Below are positions 1 to 5,775 of a DNA stretch of 11,332 nt, in pieces. The DNA lies in assembly GCA_030699055.1 (NCBI GenBank), contig JAUYKX010000090.1, forward strand, positions 1 through 11,332, read 5' to 3'. The notes below the pieces were generated by a model that ran no database searches, had not been told where the DNA came from, and worked only from the letters and a program-made list of their open reading frames with translations. Positions within the stretch are counted from its first letter, which is position 1. Every line of letters starts with the position of its first letter. The stretch is from Candidatus Nanopelagicales bacterium (GTDB taxonomy: Bacteria > Actinomycetota > Actinomycetes > S36-B12 > UBA10799). A program made the position numbers and the translations under genes.

Positions 1-258
1 TTGACTTCCGGCAATCTCCGGCCAACGACCGATTATCGACGCCACCCGAACCCGTTCTTGCCATCCACGTTCGTTCACCAGGTCGGCCACACCTTCTTCG
101 ACCAATTGCGGATCACGTGAATCGGGGCCGGAGCCCGTGTAGGTCGGATCAGTCACCGCGAACCTGCGCCTCGAGCCGGAACGCCGATGAGACTGGCCGC
201 GAGAGGCGAGACGAACCGCCGCCAAAGTCTCGGCGGCCAGATCCGGCTTGTCCTCCAT
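1..258 (-). CDS. dciA: DciA-family (DUF721) protein, N-terminal part, cut by window edge
   Basis: Reading leftward from an ATG at 258 there are 86 uninterrupted codons to the window edge, so only the N-terminal part is present. The translation carries a hallmark of actinobacterial DUF721 proteins: a basic, variable N-terminus, then YTGSGPDSRDPQLV (about residues 40-53), an LVNERGW segment and VASIIGRWPEIAG near the edge. DciA-family proteins are known as loaders or partners of the replicative helicase DnaB, and in actinobacteria the gene normally follows recF, as here (13 bp gap). A GTG directly upstream and in frame (261-259) is an alternative start. A GAGGG lies 7 nt before that GTG and 10 nt before the ATG, so the GTG is a fair rival. 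The family assignment rests on motif recognition and position. Confidence 0.85.
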   Translation of the reverse strand, partial: MEDKPDLAAETLAAVRLASRGQSHRRSGSRRRFAVTDPTYTGSGPDSRDPQLVEEGVADLVNERGWQERVRVASIIGRWPEIAGSQ

Positions 259-271
259 CACTGTGCTGCCC

Positions 272-1453
272 TCAAGGTGCTCCGTCCGAAGACTTGACTT
301 GCCCGGAACTGATTTCCCCAGATCCTCCCACCACGTCTAGGCGTCTGCCACCCAGACGTTCGGGAACGTCCTCAGCCACCGCGACAGTGATCAAGCACTG
401 GTCCACCCCGGCAGCGAAACTGGCCAGGAAGGAGCGCCTTTCGGCGTCCAATTCGGCGAAAACATCGTCGAGTAACAGAACCGGCTGGGAACCGCTTTGG
501 TCAACTTCCCACAGCACGCGGAACGAACCGAGCCGAAGAGCCAACGCCAGGGACCAGGATTCGCCATGCGAGGCGTACCCGCGGGCGGGCATCCCGTCGA
601 TCGACAGGAACACGTCGTCCCTATGGGGCCCGACCAAAGTCTGACCTCGCGCCAATTCTTCCTCGCGCCGACCGATCAAAACCTCCCGCATTAGCTCGGC
701 CAGTGACTCCTTGTCCCTCGGGAGGTTGGCTGATCCGTCCGGTTCCACCCCAAGTGATTTCGCGTGGTAGGAGACTCCAGCCCGACTATGCGGTGCCAGT
801 TCCCGATACGACTCCGCCACTGGCTCCGACATCTCATCGATCAATTTCAACCGGCCCCGCAACAACTCCGCCCCGGTGGATACGAGTTGATCGTCCCAGA
901 CCCCGAGGGTCTGCTCGACCGATTGACGATCAGAGTTCCGAAGGTGTCCGAGCGCCGAACGCAACAGGGCTGTCCTCTGGCGGACTACACGTTCCAGGTC
1001 CGAGATCACCGAGTGATACCGGGGCGCCCGCTGAATCAATACGTGATCGATGAATGATCTACGATTCGCGGGATCACCTTTGACTATGGCCAAGTCCTCC
1101 GGAGCGAACAGCACGGTCCGGAACAAGCCAGGCAAGTCGCGAGGACGCGCAGAGGCTCCTCCGATGGTTACCGACACGGCCTGACCAGGCGTGATACGCA
1201 CCTGAACCTGGATTGACCGGCCGTCCTCAATCAGCTCGGCCCCGATATGTGACCGGCGACAGCCGGCCCGGACCAGCGGCGCGGAAGCGGCCACCCGATG
1301 ACTGGACAATGTCGAAAGGAAGGAAACCGATTCCAGCAAGTTCGTCTTGCCCGCGCCGTTGCGTCCCTGGATCACGTTCGGCCCCGGGTCGAAGTCGACA
1401 ACAGCCTCGGAGTAGGAACGGAAATCGGTCAGCTGCAGGCGCTTGATCCACAT
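272..1453 (-). CDS. recF: RecF, DNA replication and repair ATPase
   Basis: This 393-residue protein has the normal RecF length and the complete set of SMC/ABC-like motifs: MWIKRLQLTDFRSY at the N-terminus, Walker A GRNGAGKT (residues 30-37), FAPEDLAIVKGDP (116-128), RecF motif GPHRDD (275-280), an ABC signature-like SHGES (295-299), Walker B VLLLDD (325-330) and the D-loop FAELD. RecF binds DNA with ATP and, with RecO and RecR, helps load RecA at gaps in the cytoplasm. The gene starts 31 bp after dnaN, with only a weak GGGA upstream. The ATG at 1453 is kept because the protein begins exactly where the family does. It is probably co-transcribed with dnaN and dciA. No gnd gene separates dnaN and recF, unlike the order I recall for mycobacteria and streptomycetes. 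Confidence 0.97.
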   Translation of the reverse strand: MWIKRLQLTDFRSYSEAVVDFDPGPNVIQGRNGAGKTNLLESVSFLSTLSSHRVAASAPLVRAGCRRSHIGAELIEDGRSIQVQVRITPGQAVSVTIGGASARPRDLPGLFRTVLFAPEDLAIVKGDPANRRSFIDHVLIQRAPRYHSVISDLERVVRQRTALLRSALGHLRNSDRQSVEQTLGVWDDQLVSTGAELLRGRLKLIDEMSEPVAESYRELAPHSRAGVSYHAKSLGVEPDGSANLPRDKESLAELMREVLIGRREEELARGQTLVGPHRDDVFLSIDGMPARGYASHGESWSLALALRLGSFRVLWEVDQSGSQPVLLLDDVFAELDAERRSFLASFAAGVDQCLITVAVAEDVPERLGGRRLDVVGGSGEISSGQVKSSDGAP

Positions 1454-1484
1454 GATTAGTTTTCCCGAGCTTGCGGTCCCCCGG

Positions 1485-2597
1485 TCAGATCCGGACCGGC
1501 ATCAGCAAGTATCGGTAGTCGACCGGGCCCGGCTTGGTCGGAGGTGACAGCACGGCAGGCTTCGTCGAACCGGTGAAGGAGAACTCCACCACCGTCGACC
1601 CGACAGCCCCGATTCCATCCAACAGGTACTGAGGATTGAAAGAGATCTCGATATCGTCACCGGTCAGCGTTGATTCGACGGTTTCGTCAGCATTGGCGTC
1701 ATCGCCGGATCCGGCATGTAGATCAACCTGATCAGCGCGGAAATGTAGTCGCACCGACGAGTTTCGTTCGGCAACCAGCGATACACGCTTTACGGCATCG
1801 GACAACGCCGCGGCGTCCACCCGAGCCGAGGCCACCGACGAATCCGGGAACAGTTGGCGGTACTTCGGAAACTCCCCGTCGAGTAGACGCGTGGTCGTCC
1901 GTCGACCATCACCCTCGAACCCGATCAATCCATCGCCCGCGCCCGTGGCCTGCGCGATTGCCACCTCACCGGCACCCGAAAGCTGTTTGGCCGTGTCGGC
2001 CAGGACTCGAGCCGGCACCAGGGCGGCTCCGGAATGGGAAGTGGAAGTCGGATCCCATCTAAGTTCCCTCACCGCCAAGCGATATCGATCGGTTGCGGCC
2101 ATCGCCAACCGATCTCCTTCGAACTCCAGACGAATTCCCTGCAACATCGGCAGGGTGTCATCTCGGCCGGCAGCCACCGCCACAGATGACACGGCCGCGG
2201 CGAATACCGATCCAGCGACTGTTCCGATCGGATCGGGCATGGTCGGCAGGGTCGGGTAGTCCTCAACCGGCAACAACGGGAGAAGGAAGGTCGACCTGCC
2301 GCATCGGAGTTCCGCCCTTTGCCCATCGGTACACACGGTCACCGGATGATTGGGCAGCGATCGGGAAATGTCGGCCAGTAGTCGACCGGACACCAGCATG
2401 ACCCCGGGTTCCTCAACGTCGGCCGCGATACCGGCACTCGATGAACTCTCCATGTCGAACCCGGAGATGACCAGATCGTCACCGGCCGATTCCAGTCTCA
2501 GGCCAGCCAGAGTGGGAATCGGGGGCCGTGTCGGTAGGGCCCTGGCGGCCCAGGACACACCGTCTGCCAGCTGATCACGTTCAACACGGAACTTCAC
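1485..2597 (-). CDS. dnaN: DnaN, DNA polymerase III beta sliding clamp
   Basis: The beta clamp encircles DNA and tethers DNA polymerase III and many repair proteins. I chose the GTG at 2597, giving 370 residues (VKFRVERDQLADGVSW...). A strong Shine-Dalgarno GGAGGAG lies 5 nt upstream, and the family begins at this (M)KFRV strand. The longer reading from 2633 adds 12 residues encoded over and upstream of that ribosome site and is unlikely. Recognisable segments are DGVSWAARALPTRPPIPTLAG in domain 1, FLLPLLPVEDYPTLP (about 104-118), TLPMLQGIRLEFEGDRLAMAATDRYRLA in domain 2 and the clamp C-terminus YRYLLMPVRI. Length and motifs are normal. It lies downstream of dnaA across the 384-bp putative oriC and probably has its own promoter there. 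Confidence 0.97.
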   Translation of the reverse strand: MKFRVERDQLADGVSWAARALPTRPPIPTLAGLRLESAGDDLVISGFDMESSSSAGIAADVEEPGVMLVSGRLLADISRSLPNHPVTVCTDGQRAELRCGRSTFLLPLLPVEDYPTLPTMPDPIGTVAGSVFAAAVSSVAVAAGRDDTLPMLQGIRLEFEGDRLAMAATDRYRLAVRELRWDPTSTSHSGAALVPARVLADTAKQLSGAGEVAIAQATGAGDGLIGFEGDGRRTTTRLLDGEFPKYRQLFPDSSVASARVDAAALSDAVKRVSLVAERNSSVRLHFRADQVDLHAGSGDDANADETVESTLTGDDIEISFNPQYLLDGIGAVGSTVVEFSFTGSTKPAVLSPPTKPGPVDYRYLLMPVRI

Positions 2598-2602
2598 GGT
2601 AA

Positions 2603-2609
2603 CTCCTCC
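2603..2609 (-). promoter_or_regulatory. dnaN ribosome binding site that fixes its start
   Basis: On the minus strand GGAGGAG is followed by 5 nt and then GTG at 2597. It is one of the strongest Shine-Dalgarno matches in the window and argues for the GTG start over the upstream ATG at 2633. Confidence 0.75.
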
Positions 2610-2647
2610 AAGTCTCAGCCCGCATCGTGCCACGTTCAGGCGGCGGC

Positions 2648-2656
2648 TGTGGACGA
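2648..2656 (-). promoter_or_regulatory. DnaA box, one mismatch (TCGTCCACA)
   Basis: The minus strand reads TCGTCCACA, one base from the actinobacterial consensus TTGTCCACA. It is the DnaA box nearest dnaN, on the far side of the TAG triplets from the tandem box pair. Confidence 0.55.
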
Positions 2657-2679
2657 CTCACTGTCTATCTGTTGTTTCG

Positions 2680-2691
2680 TAGTAGTAGTAG
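2680..2691 (+). repeat. Four tandem TAG triplets, probable DnaA-trio element
   Basis: The plus strand has TAG four times in perfect tandem, followed by GGCCC and then the abutting DnaA boxes. Read 3' to 5' from the box side this strand is GAT GAT GAT GAT, matching the published DnaA-trio consensus 3'-[G/A]A[T/A]-5'. In that model DnaA loaded on boxes extends along single-stranded trios to open the origin. Match, spacing and polarity are seen directly; the function is inferred. Confidence 0.65.
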
Positions 2692-2695
2692 GGCC

Positions 2696-2713
2696 CGTGG
2701 ACGATGTGGACAG
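2696..2713 (-). promoter_or_regulatory. Two directly abutting DnaA boxes
   Basis: On the minus strand CTGTCCACA (2713-2705, one mismatch to TTGTCCACA) is followed with no gap by TCGTCCACG (2704-2696, two mismatches). The pair points towards the GC block and TAG triplets at 2680-2695, the orientation expected for boxes that start a DnaA filament on an adjacent trio element. Confidence 0.6.
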
Positions 2714-2872
2714 CAGACGAATCCGCTGGTGGTGAGCAGTGAACTACCTCGGTGACAGATGTGGGGGGAGCGGGGGATGAATGTGGTGGATCGGTGCTTC
2801 CTGTTCACCAATCGGAGGTTTGGTGTGCACTATCAACAGGACGGACCCAGTTCGAGTAGATCGACTCGCACC

Positions 2873-2893
2873 TGTTCCACAGGTTTATCCACA
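2873..2893 (+). promoter_or_regulatory. DnaA box pair including an exact TTATCCACA
   Basis: TTATCCACA at 2885-2893 is an exact match to the classical DnaA box. TGTTCCACA at 2873-2881 (two mismatches) lies 3 bp before it in the same orientation. The pair faces the AT-rich stretch 2898-2915 and dnaA, opposite to the left box group. It would also cover the start-site region of the possible dnaN promoter at 2905-2933. Confidence 0.7.
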
Positions 2894-2904
2894 GCATGTG
2901 AATA

Positions 2905-2933
2905 CATAAAGTAACCGCAAGTGTTGGTGTTAA
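2905..2933 (-). promoter_or_regulatory. Possible dnaN promoter
   Basis: On the minus strand TTAACA (2933-2928, five of six to TTGACA) is followed by a 17-bp spacer and TTTATG (2910-2905), a weak -10. The -35 lies inside the palindrome GTGTTAACAC (2927-2936), and the exact DnaA box at 2885-2893 lies just downstream, so DnaA could modulate it. This is suggestive only. Confidence 0.3.
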
Positions 2934-2946
2934 CACTGTGAGTAGC

Positions 2947-2968
2947 CCCCGATGCGCCAGGTTCGGGG
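2947..2968 (-). terminator. Stem-loop just after dnaA, possible terminator
   Basis: CCCCGA (2947-2952) and TCGGGG (2963-2968) form a perfect 6-bp stem with a 10-nt loop, starting 13 bp past the dnaA stop. No T-tract follows in the direction of dnaA transcription, so if it terminates at all it is not a classical intrinsic terminator. It could instead be an origin structure or a chance hairpin. Confidence 0.3.
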
Positions 2969-2981
2969 ATGGTCGCGCTAT

Positions 2982-4493
2982 TTATCGACGGGCAGCGGCC
3001 CGGATGACGCTGGTCAGGTCGGCGATCTGGTTGTAGAGAACTCGATCGTCCGCCAAACACTTGAAGATCTTCTTCTCGGCATGCATGACTGTTGTGTGGT
3101 CGCGGCCGCCGAACTGTCGGCCGATGTTCGGCAGGGACAGGTCGGTGAGCTCTCGGCACAGATACATGGCCACCTGTCGAGCCTGGACCAGAGAACGGGT
3201 GCGAGAAGGCCCGCACAGGTCGTTGACCGATACCCCGAAGTAGTCGGCCGACTCGCGCATGATCAGCGCAGCATTGATCCGTGGTCCATATTGGTCCGCA
3301 ACCAGGTCCTTGAGCACCATCTCGGCTAGCTGAATGCTCACCGAGGACCGATTCAGGCTGGCAAAAGCGGTGACCCTGATCAGCGCGCCTTCAAGTTCGC
3401 GGATGTTCGTTTCGACCCTGGTGGCGATGAACTCGAGTACGTCCTGCGGCACCAGGAGGTTTTCGTTAGCCACTTTCTTGGACAGGATGGCGATCCTGGT
3501 CTCAAGCTCCGGTGGCTGGATATCGGTGATCAGGCCCCACTCGAATCTGGAGCGCAGCCGCTCCTCGAAGTCCTGGAGCTGCTTGGGTGGCAGATCGGAA
3601 GTGATCACAATCTGCTTGTTGGCGTTGTGCAGCGTGTTGAACGTGTGGAAGAACTCCTCCATCGTCCGAGCCTTGCCCGACAGAAACTGGATGTCGTCGA
3701 CCAGCAGAACGTCTACTTCCCGAAATCTTCGTTGGAAGGCGGCAGACTGGTCGTCCCTGATCGAGTTGATCAGATCGTTGGTGAACTCCTCCGAACTGAC
3801 GTAGCGAACCCGGGTCCCGGCGTACATCGATCGCGTGTAGTGACCGATGGCATGAAGAAGGTGAGTTTTTCCCAATCCACTTTCGCCATAGATGAACAAG
3901 GGATTGTAGGACTTTGCCGGTTGCTCGGCTACGGCTACGGCCGCCGCGTGGGCAAACCGGTTGGAAGATCCGATGACAAAAGTATCGAACGTGTACTTGG
4001 GATTGAGTCGATGATCCTTGTCCGTTCGGGAGGCCGGAGCGCCTCCTCCTGGACGGTAGTGCTCGCGAATATCAAGGACGCGTTCGTCAGCTGTGGCCGA
4101 CAAGGCGGCGAGTGACGGATCACCCGGGCGGGTTCTGTTGGGAGCGTAGGTGGAGTCAGCCAGGTGATCGGTGGTGTCCTCGTCAAGATACGAGCACAGT
4201 TGAGGGTCAACTGCCAATCTCAAACTCATGGCTTCGCCGCACACCACTTGGAGTGCGGCTTCCACATGAGGCTTCAGGTGGGACTCGACCACATTGCGGG
4301 TGAAGTCGTTGGGGGCAGCGAGGTGGATCGTGCCGTCATTGATCGAGCGAGGTTTGGTGAGCGCGACGAATGCCCGCTGTTGAGCGGAAATCGAATCGTC
4401 CCGCGAGATCACCTCCAGTACCCGGTCCCAAAGATCGGTCAGGTTCAACGTGTCACTCACCAATGGATCAGCCTCTCTGTCCAGCCACAACAT
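2982..4493 (-). CDS. dnaA: DnaA, chromosomal replication initiator
   Basis: DnaA is the AAA+ ATPase that binds DnaA boxes and melts oriC. From the ATG at 4493 the protein has 503 residues. Domain I is at the N-terminus (LTDLWDRVLEVI, FTRNVVESHL), followed by an acidic/proline linker (about 95-160). The AAA+ core has Walker A GESGLGKT (203-210), Walker B LLVDDIQF (263-270) and RSRFEWG with the sensor/finger arginines (315-321). Domain IV ends with the DnaA signature GGRDHTTVMHA (462-472). Length and motifs are normal. Start choice: AAGGA lies about 6 nt before this ATG. A GTG at 4511 (6 residues longer) and a GTG at 4460 (giving VSDTLNLTDLW, 11 residues shorter) are alternatives, and the last fits many family N-termini. 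Confidence 0.96.
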   Translation of the reverse strand: MLWLDREADPLVSDTLNLTDLWDRVLEVISRDDSISAQQRAFVALTKPRSINDGTIHLAAPNDFTRNVVESHLKPHVEAALQVVCGEAMSLRLAVDPQLCSYLDEDTTDHLADSTYAPNRTRPGDPSLAALSATADERVLDIREHYRPGGGAPASRTDKDHRLNPKYTFDTFVIGSSNRFAHAAAVAVAEQPAKSYNPLFIYGESGLGKTHLLHAIGHYTRSMYAGTRVRYVSSEEFTNDLINSIRDDQSAAFQRRFREVDVLLVDDIQFLSGKARTMEEFFHTFNTLHNANKQIVITSDLPPKQLQDFEERLRSRFEWGLITDIQPPELETRIAILSKKVANENLLVPQDVLEFIATRVETNIRELEGALIRVTAFASLNRSSVSIQLAEMVLKDLVADQYGPRINAALIMRESADYFGVSVNDLCGPSRTRSLVQARQVAMYLCRELTDLSLPNIGRQFGGRDHTTVMHAEKKIFKCLADDRVLYNQIADLTSVIRAAARR

Positions 4494-4665
4494 CACGCTT
4501 CCTTCGACCACTGCGGGAATCCCTTCCGAGATCGAACCCGCGTTGCCGCTGCACCTTCACGTCAGGTCGGCGATGATTCAGTGATCCCCGTCACCCGAAA
4601 CCACTGGCCTCTGGCGCAAGCCACAGCGCCCGAAGTGTGGACGCTTCCGGTGGTGTGCGGTGGCG

Positions 4666-4695
4666 ACAGTAATCCTCGTCTTTCCCGGCCTGCAA
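4666..4695 (-). promoter_or_regulatory. Candidate dnaA promoter
   Basis: On the minus strand TTGCAG (4695-4690) is followed by an 18-bp spacer and TACTGT (4671-4666), which fits the TAnnnT -10 common in actinobacteria. The 5' untranslated region would be about 165 nt. The exact DnaA box 4700-4708 lies immediately upstream of the -35, as expected if DnaA controls its own gene. Confidence 0.35.
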
Positions 4696-4699
4696 GCAG

Positions 4700-4708
4700 T
4701 TGTCCACA
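4700..4708 (+). promoter_or_regulatory. Exact DnaA box TTGTCCACA upstream of dnaA
   Basis: This is the only exact copy of the actinobacterial consensus TTGTCCACA that I found in the two intergenic regions flanking dnaA. It sits 4 bp upstream of the candidate dnaA -35, so it is more likely an autoregulatory site than part of the unwinding unit. Confidence 0.7.
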
Positions 4709-4776
4709 TTCCGTTCTAATTACATCCATGTGACTAATGAGCCCGATGGTTTGATTGCCGACCCGGGTGGCCCTCA

Positions 4777-4807
4777 TTGTGTCGGGGCGGCGGGGGTGCC
4801 CTAGCCT
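4777..4807 (+). promoter_or_regulatory. Candidate rpmH operon promoter
   Basis: TTGTGT (4777-4782) and TAGCCT (4802-4807), 19 bp apart, resemble housekeeping -35 and -10 elements. The spacer is a little long. The leader to rpmH would be about 60 nt. Confidence 0.3.
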
Positions 4808-4874
4808 GTATGCCTGGCATCGCGTCGAACGGCTGACGTAGTTGGTCCGATTCGACAGAACGGAAATGGCGGAC

Positions 4875-5009
4875 ATGAAGCGTACTTACCAGCCGAACAA
4901 CCGGCGGAGGCACAAGAAGCACGGTTTTCGCATCAGGATGCGGACCAGGGCCGGCAGGTCGATCATTTCGGCTCGCCGACGCAAGGGACGTACCGAGCTG
5001 ACTGTTTGA
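4875..5009 (+). CDS. rpmH: 50S ribosomal protein L34
   Basis: This is a 44-residue, very basic protein, [18 protein letters not shown] followed by [18 protein letters not shown], an unmistakable full-length L34. L34 binds 23S rRNA in the large subunit. The ATG at 4875 is fixed by the invariant MKRT start. It is the first gene of the rightward cluster and lies 14 bp before rnpA, the near-universal rpmH-rnpA pair. It is easily missed because it is so short. The upstream ribosome site (GGCGGA) is modest. Confidence 0.97.
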   Translation: MKRTYQPNNRRRHKKHGFRIRMRTRAGRSIISARRRKGRTELTV

Positions 5010-5023
5010 TTGCGTGACCGGCT

Positions 5024-5410
5024 TTGATACCGGCGGCAGCCCGTCTTCGTGGTCGAAAAATGATCTCGAGGACGGTTCGATCAGGTTTCAGTACCCGGGG
5101 TGAATACTTGATCATTCATTTTCTGCCCCCTCAGGACGAGGGCGATTCGGTCGGTGAGTGCCCTCAGGTCGCTTTCGCTGTCGGAAAGGCCGTGGGTGGA
5201 TCAGTTGTCAGACATCGAATCACCAGGCAGTTGAGAAGTTGTCTGCGCGAACGGCTTGGGTTGTTGCCCGCCGGCAGTACTTTGGTGGTTAGAGCGAGAT
5301 CAACAGCGGTGGGTCGCACTCAATTGGAACTTGGTCGCGAACTGGACAAATTGTTGCCTCGGGTAGTAGGCCGTCAATCTCGCGGATTGACCGTTGGGAG
5401 TAGTAGGTGA
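5024..5410 (+). CDS. rnpA: Ribonuclease P protein component
   Basis: RnpA is the protein subunit of RNase P and helps the catalytic RNA process the 5' ends of precursor tRNAs. This copy has 128 residues. The start is TTG at 5024: it gives (M)IPAAARLRGRK, matching the family's MLPxxxRLRR beginning, and a stop at 5015-5017 rules out anything longer in frame. The next ATG is 12 residues in and would remove that conserved start. Core segments are PQVAFAVGKAVGGSVVRHRITRQLR (47-71) and LPAGSTLVVRA (81-91). The usual RNR signature (RNRxKRxxR) reads RHRITRQLR, so Asn and a basic residue are replaced; the fold otherwise looks intact. Its last 4 nt overlap yidD. Confidence 0.93.
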   Translation: MIPAAARLRGRKMISRTVRSGFSTRGEYLIIHFLPPQDEGDSVGECPQVAFAVGKAVGGSVVRHRITRQLRSCLRERLGLLPAGSTLVVRARSTAVGRTQLELGRELDKLLPRVVGRQSRGLTVGSSR

Positions 5411-5775
5411 CCGACTGGAGCGGTGGTGGGCGGCGAGGGTGGCGCCGTGCCTGGTTCTTGGTCGGCGTGCCGTTTTCGTTCGTCCTGGTGATGATCGTCC
5501 GCGCTTATCAAATCTGTTTGTCCCCCCTTCTCGGGGCGAGGTGCAAGTTCTATCCATCGTGTTCGACGTATTGTGTTCAGGCGCTCACGGTGCATGGCCC
5601 CCTGAAGGGATTACTCCTGGCAACCGGCAGAGTCTGCCGCTGCCATCCCTGGCAACTCGGTGGGCTGAACCCAATTCCGTCAGCTGGGTCATGGAGGGCG
5701 GACACAGACCTGGACGGGAACACGCGGGTGAGCGCTGGAAAAGCTAGCAAGTCCAACGACTGGGTCGGAGCCTGA
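5407..5775 (+). CDS. yidD: YidD, membrane protein insertion efficiency factor
   Basis: This is a 122-residue member of the small YidD family, which sits at the inner face of the membrane and assists YidC-dependent insertion. The diagnostic segment is VRAYQICLSPLLGARCKFYPSCSTY (31-55), followed by HGPLKGLLLATGRVCRCHPW (63-82) and GGLNPIP (85-91). A hydrophobic stretch VGVPFSFVLVMIV (19-31) could lie in or against the membrane. The GTG at 5407 overlaps the rnpA stop by 4 nt and has GGGAG 6 nt upstream, implying translational coupling. The last 30 residues are a variable polar tail. The stop shares one base with the yidC ATG. Confidence 0.93.
   Translation: MTDWSGGGRRGWRRAWFLVGVPFSFVLVMIVRAYQICLSPLLGARCKFYPSCSTYCVQALTVHGPLKGLLLATGRVCRCHPWQLGGLNPIPSAGSWRADTDLDGNTRVSAGKASKSNDWVGA

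Larger units (their letters stand above)
2598..2981. other. Putative chromosomal replication origin (oriC), dnaA-dnaN gap
   Basis: This 384-bp non-coding gap lies in the place where actinobacterial oriC is normally found. It contains several TCCACA-core DnaA boxes in two groups: a left group on the minus strand (2648-2656, 2696-2713) and a right group on the plus strand (2873-2893). Next to the left group are a GC block and four TAG triplets. Next to the right group is a short AT-rich stretch (about 2898-2915). The middle (about 2757-2790) is G-rich. Several boxes differ from TTGTCCACA or TTATCCACA by one or two bases, which is usual in high-GC origins. The exact unwinding point is inferred, not shown. 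Confidence 0.85.
4494..4874. other. Divergent dnaA/rpmH intergenic region
   Basis: This 381-bp stretch separates leftward dnaA from rightward rpmH and must hold both promoters. I see an exact DnaA box at 4700-4708, a weak TGTGGACGC (4636-4644, two mismatches on the minus strand), a candidate dnaA promoter (4666-4695) and a candidate rpmH promoter (4777-4807). No convincing gene was found: the open frames that cross it are GC-rich antisense or out-of-frame readings. Confidence 0.7.

Noticed and set aside
2680..2691. TAG repeat as a simple microsatellite
   Set aside because: Its exact placement and polarity next to a GC block and DnaA boxes is better explained as a DnaA-trio, though slippage could have built it.
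2757..2790. G-rich run in oriC as a possible G-quadruplex
   Set aside because: Only two runs of three or more G are present (six and five Gs), followed by GG pairs, so it falls short of a four-tract motif.
4553..4566. TTCACGTC resembling half of parS upstream of dnaA
   Set aside because: Only the left half matches; about six mismatches over 14 bp.
4164..4733. 189-codon plus-strand frame starting inside dnaA and crossing the dnaA-rpmH gap
   Set aside because: It overlaps conserved dnaA coding sequence in antisense and the promoter/DnaA-box region; the protein shows no domain.
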